NCBI GenBank assembly: GCA_002335845.1
Contig: DDCV01000095.1
Span: 1,299-10,684 of the forward strand
Origin: Rickettsiales bacterium UBA1997
GTDB lineage: Bacteria; Pseudomonadota; Alphaproteobacteria; Rickettsiales; UBA1997
DNA length: 9,386 nucleotides
Direction: 5' to 3'
The notes below the pieces were generated by a model. The model did not search any database, was not told the DNA's origin, and worked only from the letters and a program-made list of their open reading frames with translations. Shown in pieces: positions 1 through 7,021 of this stretch. The position numbers were made by a program, and so were the translations under genes. How positions within the stretch are numbered: position 1 is the first letter of the stretch; every line of letters begins with the position of its first letter.

Positions 1-67
1 TATTGACGGATCTGGGTTTAAAATTCAAAAATATTTTGCCAAAGATTTAATTAAAGATGGATTTTAG
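1..67 (+). CDS. 3' end of an unidentified gene (partial)
   Basis: A rightward frame is open from base 2 to a TAG at 65-67 and encodes 21 residues ending in KYFAKDLIKDGF. The mix of charged and aromatic residues and the codon use look like a genuine protein C-terminus rather than AT-rich noise. It would converge on the VirB6-like gene, whose stop lies 54 bases further on. The family cannot be recognised from so few residues. The 53 bases between the two stops hold no convincing terminator hairpin. The call rests only on composition and the open frame, and could be chance. Confidence 0.4.
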   Translation, partial: IDGSGFKIQKYFAKDLIKDGF

Positions 68-120
68 TATGAGACCAATTCCCACTTTTAATAATATGTT
101 TAATTGAAGTAGTATTAATG

Positions 121-3100
121 CTATTTATCGCCCTTATCAAGATTATTGAATTGCTCTCTTAGAGATTCATTTTCTGATTTTAGATTCTTTATTCTTAATA
201 AATCCGAATTCTCCAATCTATCTTTAGAGCTGAGATTTTTAATTTCGTAATCATTTTGAGATATTTTCGATAGCAAATTCTGCTTACTTCTTGCAGCTTT
301 TTGCTGTTTATCGCGCTCCTTTTCTTCTTGCTCTCTTTTTTTATCTTGATCATGATTTCTCTTATCAGACTGACCAATATTGCTATCTTTACCTTCTTTA
401 CTATCTGTGCTTGGCCCATCCTTTTTATCATCTTTTGAGACATCATAACTAATATTATCTCGACCTATTTTGGCTTTATTAGCCTTAGAATCATCATCGG
501 AATCATTATCAGAATTGCTATTGGAATCCTCGCCATCATCATTAGCATTATTTGCACCTAATTCAACTTTGGCCTTAGGATCATCATTAGAACCTTTATT
601 AATATTAAATTTTTGCTCCAACTTCTGACTTAAATCATCGCCATCCATTGTTAAATCTTGAGAATAATCAACATCATCAATCTCCTTATCATCCAAGCCA
701 AAATTTTGCCCAGATGCCATAACTCCTTCTCTATCAACGCCTGCTTCATCTTGAGGAGCAATAATATCATCAACCTCCTCATCTTCTTCAATAATAGTTT
801 CTAGCTTAGTTTTTTTCTCAAGCTCTGCTTGTAGATTTTGTAACTCAGAAATTTTTTGATCCAAATCAAGCTGATCTTGCAAATGTGTTTCAAATGCTTT
901 TTGTATTGAATATTGCGGATTATTTGCAGCTTCTTCTGCATTGTTTTTCTGCAGATTTTCATAGTCCTTATCACTTATTCCCTCAGGCCTTGTTGCGAGA
1001 TCTTCATCTTTAATTCTATTTATCTCTCTTAACTGATCTTGATCAAGCTTAGAAGATAATAAGGTTGTGCGCTCAGCCTTAAATTTTTCTAATGCTGCAA
1101 TTTTTTGGCTATTATTTTTGCCTTGGAGAATTTTATCCAAATCTTTTTTATTTTTCTCTGATAAAAATTTAGCTATCTTTTCTATGGTTCTATCATTTTT
1201 ATCATCCCATTGCCTTAAAGAGGAATTTAATTCAGCAGCTTTTTCAGCTAATGTCTTTTTATCTTGGTCTTGGGATATTGACTCCTTATTGACAAATTTA
1301 CGCATCATGTAGGCAGCCTTATTGGCATCTCTTGTAATATCATTTTTATTTTGCGGATTGGCCCTCTTTATAAATTTTAAAGCGCTATCTTTTTGGAGCT
1401 GGTCGCGGCCAAGTCCAAGCTGCTGGGCAAGATTAACTTTTTTAGGCTCCCATTTAGAGATATTACTGCTAATAATTTCATTAATCATCCGAACCCCCAT
1501 ATTTCCAATATTCACAAGAGCATTGCGAGGAATCGTTATCATTTTACTCACAGCTTTGTCAGCAACATTGACATAGCGAGTTGGGCTGAGCTTTTTGAAT
1601 CTTAGCCGCCATGTATTTTTACCATCGCCATCCTTGCTCCAAGCCCCAACATCTTCTTGACGAGCAATTTTGCGAGCAAAATTATCTTGAGCTAACTTAG
1701 GATTGTGAGCCACTCCCCTTTCAAAACTATGGCCAAATTTTTTCAACTTACCTTTAATTGCCCCAGCCACATCACCTCTAGCCCAAGCCATTTTTTGTTT
1801 TTGACTTCTTTCAAATTGCTCATTTTGCAGATCTTGCATAAACTTACTTTGCAACTCTGACTTATTGGCAAATAATTTCGCTGCCTCACTGGTGGTTAAG
1901 GCGGATTCTTTTTTAAGAGTGCTGCGCATATTATGTAAATGCTTGCCGATCTCTTGACTATCTGTGCCATAAATATTATTCTTCGCCCATTCCTTAACTC
2001 TATTATCCACAGCTTGGCGAGCCTCTTTGCCATGAGCAAAATTTTCACCCTGCTCTTTTTTGAGGGCTGCTGCCTCTTTTTTTATTTGATTTTTTAACGG
2101 CTCTTCTACCAGCTTTTTATCAAGCCTTTTTGCAATTGCCTCACTATCAACCCCAGCTAATCTAAATTTACTACCTTGACCATGGATAGTTCTAAAATTA
2201 TTATTATTAGCCTCTGACACATGACCTACTTTTTGCGTCATCAATATGTCCATAGTTTTATTGCGAACAAAACGATCGGCTTCCTTACCACCCAAGCCTT
2301 TTGATGCTGCGGATCTTTGGGCATTTTTTATGGCGCTATCAATGATAGAATCTCTCCATCTTGTTCTTGGACCTCTAAATGGAATGGCCTTGCCGATGCT
2401 ATTAAAAGACTTGTTAACACCAGTTGCCCTGACAGCAGCCGTCGCTCCTAAAGCCCCATAGGAGCCTCCTATGGCGGCACCCTTTAGGCCATATTTCACG
2501 CCATTTCCCGCCAATCCAGCAACTCCTTTCATCATATCACCGGCCAAAGCAAAACTTGATGATCCGCTAGCTTGACCCTGATCATCCTTACTGCCGCCAC
2601 CCTTATCGGCTCCACCAAAGGCAGCTAGACTTGAAGCAACGGAACCCATGCCATTTATCACAAAGAATGTTAAAGCTATTAAGGCGCCAACTTCAAAGAT
2701 TTGTCCCATCCATTCCCCAAAAGATCGATTAACATCATCGGCTTGCAAAACAAGGGTTGGGAAGGGTAGGATTCTAGGAATAAACCATTTTTGAAAGTAG
2801 CATACCTTATAATGTAATAATTCATTAAAGCTTCTATCAATTAAGTGCCAGAAAAAATATACCGTTGTAAAAAGAACTATGATCTCAATTGAGCGACCAA
2901 CCAAAAACTTTATCCAATTAGTAAATAATGAGTTTGTTTGTTCAAATAATGCAAAGCACATAAAAATGGGGCCCAAGGATAGCACGAAGATGATTTTTAG
3001 CAGATTTACAACATAAGTCATCGCTGCATAAAGCATAGTAAATATGAAAAAAGCTATTAAAGCATATATGCAAATGATTAGCAAAAACCCATATCCGGTA

Positions 3101-4503
3101 TAGAAAAATAATCCTAATATTTTTTTTGTTACTGGAGGTGAGAAAAGCTTTTTAATTGTGCCATCAATACAAGAGAATCTGGTGGCGTTGCGATTGGAGT
3201 TAGAAATGTCGCGATTACACTCAACAGTGGCTGAAGTAGTATCTCTATATTCATTTGAGAGATTGACCATCATTGCCACCACCTCATCGGTGCCATTTTT
3301 AAAGAATTTTACAACAAAATCATTATAAATATTCCAGCTTGTTGGGCTTATAAACATAATGATTAAAGCCATCTTGATAACTCTTTGTGATATTTCTTTG
3401 CGACTTATCTCAATAGTTCCAGCTAAAACAGCGCCACCAAAAACAATAACATATAATGTTAATAGCAACCTAACAGCATTAGCAAATCCAGAATCAGTGA
3501 CGATATTATTATACATCTCTTTTAATAGGCCGCCCTCTCGGCTATCGATCTGGTTACCTTGATCTGAATCAATCACATAGCTATTATCACCAAGAACTAA
3601 ATCCTCAATGACAGATATAATTGTGGCCAAAAGCCCTTTTGCACCCACTCTTTCAACGCCGCTTAAAAACTCTAAACTATAACTATCGCTATTATCTTCG
3701 TACCATCTATCACCAAATAAAACCTTGATCACCTCTCCTTTTTGATGCCATTCAATGGGGTTTCCTTGATCATCATATTCCTTAACAAGGGGCCCTTCGG
3801 AGCGATAAATATATTTTGTAACATCTGCACCATCTTCATCGACACATCTATCGGATATTCTTGCGACATCACAAACTTCCTCAACAGCAAAAAGATGATA
3901 AGCATTTTTGGGCAATTGATTGCCAGAGACGCCAAAAAGGCCAATAAAGGCATGCATTCCAGCCTTAAATTTGCAAATCTCTTGATCATCGGGACGCATT
4001 AACTCACTCTCCTCGTCAATTCTTGCTAGAGACCGATAAGATAATTGATTGCGATTTGTATTAAAATTATCATCAGCTACACAACCATCAGGATCAAAAG
4101 AGCTATTCATACATATACAGCCCGCAGGGTTGCCAGAATTTTTGGGATATTCTGCGCAAATTTTGCAATCTTTAATTGTTGATGGATCAATGCCTTCCAT
4201 AGACCAAGGTATTATTTTACCGCTAATCTTAATCACCACCTCATCGCCATTATAAACTAAATAAGTATCTTGCCAAGATACCATTTGCCCTCCATCAGCG
4301 TTAAATGAACCATCTTCATTAAAATCATGAACATAAATACCAGTTGCATCATCACGCTCGCTCTTAACAATGGTGCCCACCGAGCCAAAATCTTCCGCCT
4401 CAACACAAGATCCTTGCGAACTTCCTTCCGAGCAAGAAAATAGTAATAAGAGTAAAATAGGGGAAATTAAAAATCTAAAGCATCGATGCTTCCTCAAAAA
4501 CAT
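121..4503 (-). CDS. Extended VirB6/TrbL-family type IV secretion protein with lipoprotein-type signal
   Basis: VirB6-family proteins form the polytopic inner-membrane part of type IV secretion channels. The protein has 1460 residues from the chosen ATG. Residues 1-23 are a basic then hydrophobic signal ending in LLLLLFS, followed by Cys24, a plausible lipobox although Phe at -2 is not ideal. Residues 25 to about 335 form a hydrophilic domain with nine further Cys, including CKIC at 113-116. Hydrophobic segments near 342-361, 373-388, 463-490, 492-519, 535-554 and 601-620 form the VirB6/TrbL core, with GPIFMCFALF at about 511-520. A Gly/Ala/Ser-rich linker follows (about 620-690), then about 770 charged, partly coiled-coil-like residues. 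The tail has an Asp/Ser/Asn tract near 1316-1344 and a Lys/Glu/Gln-rich end. Such extended VirB6 proteins are typical of Rickettsiales, where several paralogues coexist. The start at 4503 is preferred because it places the signal peptide at the N-terminus and has an AAAGAG site 6 bases upstream. The frame stays open to an ATG at 4683, but that extension would bury the signal. No other virB gene is visible here. Confidence 0.85.
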   Translation of the reverse strand: MFLRKHRCFRFLISPILLLLLFSCSEGSSQGSCVEAEDFGSVGTIVKSERDDATGIYVHDFNEDGSFNADGGQMVSWQDTYLVYNGDEVVIKISGKIIPWSMEGIDPSTIKDCKICAEYPKNSGNPAGCICMNSSFDPDGCVADDNFNTNRNQLSYRSLARIDEESELMRPDDQEICKFKAGMHAFIGLFGVSGNQLPKNAYHLFAVEEVCDVARISDRCVDEDGADVTKYIYRSEGPLVKEYDDQGNPIEWHQKGEVIKVLFGDRWYEDNSDSYSLEFLSGVERVGAKGLLATIISVIEDLVLGDNSYVIDSDQGNQIDSREGGLLKEMYNNIVTDSGFANAVRLLLTLYVIVFGGAVLAGTIEISRKEISQRVIKMALIIMFISPTSWNIYNDFVVKFFKNGTDEVVAMMVNLSNEYRDTTSATVECNRDISNSNRNATRFSCIDGTIKKLFSPPVTKKILGLFFYTGYGFLLIICIYALIAFFIFTMLYAAMTYVVNLLKIIFVLSLGPIFMCFALFEQTNSLFTNWIKFLVGRSIEIIVLFTTVYFFWHLIDRSFNELLHYKVCYFQKWFIPRILPFPTLVLQADDVNRSFGEWMGQIFEVGALIALTFFVINGMGSVASSLAAFGGADKGGGSKDDQGQASGSSSFALAGDMMKGVAGLAGNGVKYGLKGAAIGGSYGALGATAAVRATGVNKSFNSIGKAIPFRGPRTRWRDSIIDSAIKNAQRSAASKGLGGKEADRFVRNKTMDILMTQKVGHVSEANNNNFRTIHGQGSKFRLAGVDSEAIAKRLDKKLVEEPLKNQIKKEAAALKKEQGENFAHGKEARQAVDNRVKEWAKNNIYGTDSQEIGKHLHNMRSTLKKESALTTSEAAKLFANKSELQSKFMQDLQNEQFERSQKQKMAWARGDVAGAIKGKLKKFGHSFERGVAHNPKLAQDNFARKIARQEDVGAWSKDGDGKNTWRLRFKKLSPTRYVNVADKAVSKMITIPRNALVNIGNMGVRMINEIISSNISKWEPKKVNLAQQLGLGRDQLQKDSALKFIKRANPQNKNDITRDANKAAYMMRKFVNKESISQDQDKKTLAEKAAELNSSLRQWDDKNDRTIEKIAKFLSEKNKKDLDKILQGKNNSQKIAALEKFKAERTTLLSSKLDQDQLREINRIKDEDLATRPEGISDKDYENLQKNNAEEAANNPQYSIQKAFETHLQDQLDLDQKISELQNLQAELEKKTKLETIIEEDEEVDDIIAPQDEAGVDREGVMASGQNFGLDDKEIDDVDYSQDLTMDGDDLSQKLEQKFNINKGSNDDPKAKVELGANNANDDGEDSNSNSDNDSDDDSKANKAKIGRDNISYDVSKDDKKDGPSTDSKEGKDSNIGQSDKRNHDQDKKREQEEKERDKQQKAARSKQNLLSKISQNDYEIKNLSSKDRLENSDLLRIKNLKSENESLREQFNNLDKGDK

Positions 4504-4509
4504 GTTAGA

Positions 4510-4515
4510 CTCTTT
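4510..4515 (-). promoter_or_regulatory. Ribosome binding site deciding the VirB6-like start
   Basis: On the minus strand AAAGAG lies 6 bases before the ATG at 4503. It is a reasonable match to the Shine-Dalgarno core and supports this start over the in-frame ATG at 4683, which lies 60 codons upstream. Confidence 0.5.
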
Positions 4516-4587
4516 AATATTTTGAGGCTGATTTTTGCTAAAAAATCTATTTAAAATATTGAAAAAAGATAAGATAAGAGGGGAAAA

Positions 4588-4616
4588 ATTATAGAATAAT
4601 CTTGTTGGTGTATATA
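4588..4616 (-). promoter_or_regulatory. Possible promoter of the VirB6-like gene
   Basis: On the minus strand a perfect TATAAT (-10) lies at 4588-4593. A poor -35 hexamer, TATATA at 4611-4616, is separated from it by 17 bases. Transcription would begin about 80 bases before the ATG at 4503. In such AT-rich DNA a TATAAT by chance is common, so this is only a candidate. It fits the choice of the 4503 start, since it lies inside the rejected N-terminal extension. Confidence 0.3.
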
Positions 4617-4727
4617 GTTTTTTAAATATCCTTGATTGCAAATTTATCATTAAATTAAGGCAGATTTTAAAAAACAAAACCAACAGCTGCTAAAAAAGCT
4701 AAAATGGCACAGCAAACTTATAAATTG

Positions 4728-4813
4728 TGGTACCTGCGGCCGGACTTGAACCGGCAAGGGCTAATGCCCCACGGATTTTAAGTCCGTTATGTCTACCATT
4801 CCATCACGCAGGC
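4728..4813 (-). tRNA. tRNA-Leu(UAA)
   Basis: The minus-strand sequence folds as a type II tRNA. The acceptor stem is GCCTGCG/CGCAGGT (G1-U72 wobble, as in E. coli tRNA-Leu), followed by discriminator A and an encoded CCA at 4728-4730. The anticodon loop is CTTAAAA, with anticodon TAA at 4778-4780. The long variable arm GGGC-ATTA-GCCC and the T-arm with GGTTCAAGTCC are both clear. It reads UUA codons, which are frequent in this AT-rich genome. It lies 86 bases downstream of tRNA-Ile on the same strand and may be transcribed with it. Confidence 0.97.
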
Positions 4814-4899
4814 AGGACATTAAAAAATAAGTCTATCTTTATTAATTTCTGTAATTTTTTAGATAGCTAAAAAACAAAAAATAATTAACAAATATCTAA

Positions 4900-4976
4900 T
4901 GGTGGGTCTGGGTGGACTTGAACCACCGACCTCGCACTTATCAGGCGCGCACTCTAACCAGCTGAGCTACAAACCC
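4900..4976 (-). tRNA. tRNA-Ile(GAU)
   Basis: The minus strand gives a 77-base cloverleaf. The acceptor stem is GGGTTTG/CAGACCC with discriminator A and an encoded CCA at 4900-4902. The D-arm contains AGCTCAGCTGGTTAGAG. The anticodon loop is CTGATAA, with GAT at 4940-4942 on a CGCGC/GTGCG stem that includes one G-U pair. The T-arm is GGTGG-TTCAAGT-CCACC. Close similarity to the standard bacterial tRNA-Ile(GAU) makes the identity firm. In many bacteria this tRNA sits in the rRNA spacer; here it stands outside any rRNA operon, consistent with the scattered rRNA genes of Rickettsiales. Confidence 0.97.
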
Positions 4977-4982
4977 ATAAGA

Positions 4983-4988
4983 AATATA
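4983..4988 (-). promoter_or_regulatory. Possible -10 box for the tRNA-Ile/tRNA-Leu pair
   Basis: TATATT on the minus strand lies 6 bases before the first base of mature tRNA-Ile. No good -35 hexamer is seen at the usual distance. If used, transcription would begin at or just before the tRNA 5' end and could read on into tRNA-Leu. Confidence 0.22.
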
Positions 4989-5088
4989 CTTAAGAAATAT
5001 AATCAATATTAAAAATCTTTATAAAAGATCGATCAATTTATAAATCATGATCTCTAATGTCAACTTATTAACCAGCGCCCTGAATTTA

Positions 5089-5247
5089 TTAACCTGTGCA
5101 CTAACTAGTTGACTTTTAACAAAAAGATTTTTTTTCTTGGAGATCTTGTTGAAAGCCATAGTACTTACTGCTACTTTGGTTTTTCAAGAAGATCTTCAAG
5201 AAAGAAAATACCGCAGTTAAAAGTCAACTAGTTAGGGCGCGGGTTAA
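5089..5247. repeat. 159-base near-perfect palindromic element (MITE or rickettsial palindromic element-like)
   Basis: The outer arms 5089-5120 and 5216-5247 are inverted copies matching at 29 of 32 bases; their inner 20 bases, starting GTTAAAAGTCAACTAG, are identical. After a 12-base poorly paired internal loop, a second pair of arms, 5133-5158 and 5177-5203, matches at 23 positions with three mismatches and one gap. The tip is AGTA/TACT around an 8-base loop (5164-5171). The whole element can therefore fold into one long hairpin. It ends 9 bases before the stop of the penicillin-binding protein gene, so in that mRNA it would lie in the 3' region and could terminate or stabilise the transcript. 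It encodes no visible protein. Mobility and family membership are inference. Confidence 0.8.
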
Positions 5248-5256
5248 TATACCAAT

Positions 5257-7008
5257 TTACAAATTAATATCACTCAATATTCTGGAAAATAATTTAGCTG
5301 GCAAGCCGCCTCCTGATATTTTATTAGTTGCGCTATAATCATCATTGCCAATCCAAACTCCAATAACATAATCGCCGCTATATCCAACAAACCAAGCATC
5401 GCGAAAATTTTGACTTGTGCCGGTTTTGCCTCGAGCATTCTTATTGGAAATAGCGTTTCTTGCTGTGCCATTTAGAACAACTTCATTTAATAAATTATCA
5501 ATCATTAACCAAGATTCATCGGAAATTATCTTACCCAAATTAGAGCCAAAACGCATGTACAATTCCTCATTAGACTCATCATAAATTTCTTCAACATAGC
5601 TTGGGATAAAAGCCTGCCCATCATTGGCAATAACAGCATAGGCCGCAACCAACTCATATAAACTAACAGATGAAGACCCCAATGCCACCGTTAAGCCGTC
5701 TTTTTTATCTGCTTTTAAGCCAAACTTTGCCAACATATCAATTACCGCATCCAAAGATGATTGCTTGGCCAATTTAATGGCAATTGAATTAAGAGATTTT
5801 GCAAAAGAAGTTTTTAAATCAACTATACCATAATATTTATCATTATAATTATCTGGCAACCAATTGCTAAATTCCACCTTACTATCAACTAAAAAATCAT
5901 CCGACTTAAAGCCCTGCTCAAAAGCCGTCAAATAGACAAAAGTCTTAAATAATGATCCGGCCTGCCTTTTAGCATCAATTGCGCGGTTGAATTGGCTTTT
6001 TTGATAATCCTTACCACCGATCAAGGCCTTTAACTTGCCATTTTTATCCATCACCACCACAGCAATTTGCGATTTATCTATTTTTTTATTATTAGATTTT
6101 AAGAATTTATACAATATATCTTCTAAGTTATTTTGTATATTTTCATCAATCGTGGTGCGAATAAAAAATGATTTATTTTCATCAAGATCAGGCGCTAAAA
6201 AATCCTTAAAATTTCTCTTTACTAAATCAGCAACATAAAATCTCTGAAAAGAATCATTTTTATAATTAATATTATCACTCAACTCGCCAATATGAGACTC
6301 GTCAATATAACCATATTTGATCATATTTTTTAGAACTAAATCCGCCCTATTCTTAACCAGTTCCAAATTTACCTTTGGCGACAATCTTGATGGCGCCTTT
6401 AAAATTGATGCCAAAATAGTCGCTTCATTCAAATTTATTTGCGCTATGTCTTTATTAAAATAGCTTTTAGCAGCGTTTTTTACACCATAATTACCAGAGC
6501 CAAAATAAGCCCGATTTAGATATATTGTTAAGATTTGCTCCTTAGTAAATTCTCTTTCTAGCTGAAATGATAATAAAATTTCCTGAATTTTTCTTTTTAT
6601 AGTTTTGTTCGAGCTCAAAAAAAGAAGCTTAGATAATTGCTGGGTAATTGTGCTCGCACCTTGGACAATATAGCCATTTTTCTGATTCACATAAAAAGCG
6701 CGCAATATAGCAAAATAATCAATACCGCCATGATTAAAAAATTTTCTATCTTCAATAGAAATTACAGCATTTACAAGATGCTGAGGTATTTCATAAAACT
6801 CAGCCTCATCATTATCAACAGCGCCAAAAGTTTTAATGATATTATCATTAGAATATCTAACCTCAATTACAGGCTTGTTAGAATCATTATATAATTGCCC
6901 TAGATTTGGCAAATCTTGCATATAATATAGCACCAAAATAGCAATCACAACACCGAGCCAAATAGCCGAAAAGAAAGACCATTTACCAATAAATTTAATA
7001 AATTTCAT
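5257..7008 (-). CDS. Bifunctional class A penicillin-binding protein (glycosyltransferase/transpeptidase)
   Basis: This inner-membrane enzyme polymerises lipid II glycan strands and cross-links their peptides. Residues 1-10 are basic and about 11-29 form a membrane anchor. The GT51 domain spans about 60-235. It has EDRKFFNHGG (catalytic Glu86), QGASTITQQLSK at 116-127, KRKIQEILLS with the second conserved Glu at 143, and a TIYLNRAYFGSGNYG block at 161-175. The transpeptidase domain, about 280-575, has SLFK at 352-355 (active Ser352), SLN at 405-407 and KTGT at 528-531. All catalytic motifs are present. At 583 residues it is short for the PBP1A/PBP1C group (roughly 750-850) and has no room for the inserted or C-terminal accessory domains. 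I do not assign mrcA or pbpC. The start is ATG 7008; a TAG three codons upstream excludes an earlier one. There is no Shine-Dalgarno, and the start codon overlaps the divergent pabC-like ATG. Confidence 0.93.
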   Translation of the reverse strand: MKFIKFIGKWSFFSAIWLGVVIAILVLYYMQDLPNLGQLYNDSNKPVIEVRYSNDNIIKTFGAVDNDEAEFYEIPQHLVNAVISIEDRKFFNHGGIDYFAILRAFYVNQKNGYIVQGASTITQQLSKLLFLSSNKTIKRKIQEILLSFQLEREFTKEQILTIYLNRAYFGSGNYGVKNAAKSYFNKDIAQINLNEATILASILKAPSRLSPKVNLELVKNRADLVLKNMIKYGYIDESHIGELSDNINYKNDSFQRFYVADLVKRNFKDFLAPDLDENKSFFIRTTIDENIQNNLEDILYKFLKSNNKKIDKSQIAVVVMDKNGKLKALIGGKDYQKSQFNRAIDAKRQAGSLFKTFVYLTAFEQGFKSDDFLVDSKVEFSNWLPDNYNDKYYGIVDLKTSFAKSLNSIAIKLAKQSSLDAVIDMLAKFGLKADKKDGLTVALGSSSVSLYELVAAYAVIANDGQAFIPSYVEEIYDESNEELYMRFGSNLGKIISDESWLMIDNLLNEVVLNGTARNAISNKNARGKTGTSQNFRDAWFVGYSGDYVIGVWIGNDDYSATNKISGGGLPAKLFSRILSDINL

Positions 7009-7021
7009 GCTGTGCTATATA
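6994..7021. promoter_or_regulatory. Divergent start region with overlapping ATGs and mirrored -10-like boxes
   Basis: The plus-strand ATG (7007-7009) and minus-strand ATG (7006-7008) share the tetranucleotide CATG. TTTAAT at 6994-6999 on the plus strand (5 of 6 to consensus) ends 7 bases before the plus ATG. TATATA at 7016-7021 on the minus strand ends 7 bases before the minus ATG. That is the usual distance from a -10 box to +1, so both mRNAs could start at the A of ATG and be leaderless. No Shine-Dalgarno or good -35 is seen on either side. A perfect TATAAT at 6921-6926 on the plus strand, inside the neighbouring gene, is an alternative promoter for the pabC-like gene. All of this is inferred from motifs in AT-rich DNA. 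Confidence 0.4.

Noticed and set aside
3729..4002. Open frames of about 86 codons in other frames and on the opposite strand within the VirB6-like gene
   Set aside because: They lie wholly inside a strongly supported gene, show no recognisable domain, and are expected by chance opposite long AT-rich coding sequence. The same holds for similar frames inside the pbp and pab genes.
4504..4683. A 60-codon N-terminal extension of the VirB6-like gene to an upstream ATG
   Set aside because: It would bury a clear lipoprotein-type signal peptide behind 60 Leu/Phe/Asn-rich residues. The ATG at 4503 has a Shine-Dalgarno-like AAAGAG at the right distance, and a TATAAT box lies inside the extension.
5121..5145. 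T-rich run inside the palindrome as a rho-independent terminator for the leftward pbp transcript
   Set aside because: On the leftward mRNA this run is A-rich rather than U-rich, so it does not serve as the terminator tract there.
5089..5247. CRISPR array or ordinary intrinsic terminator
   Set aside because: There are no regularly spaced direct repeats with unique spacers. The structure is one long symmetric inverted repeat, far longer than an intrinsic terminator.
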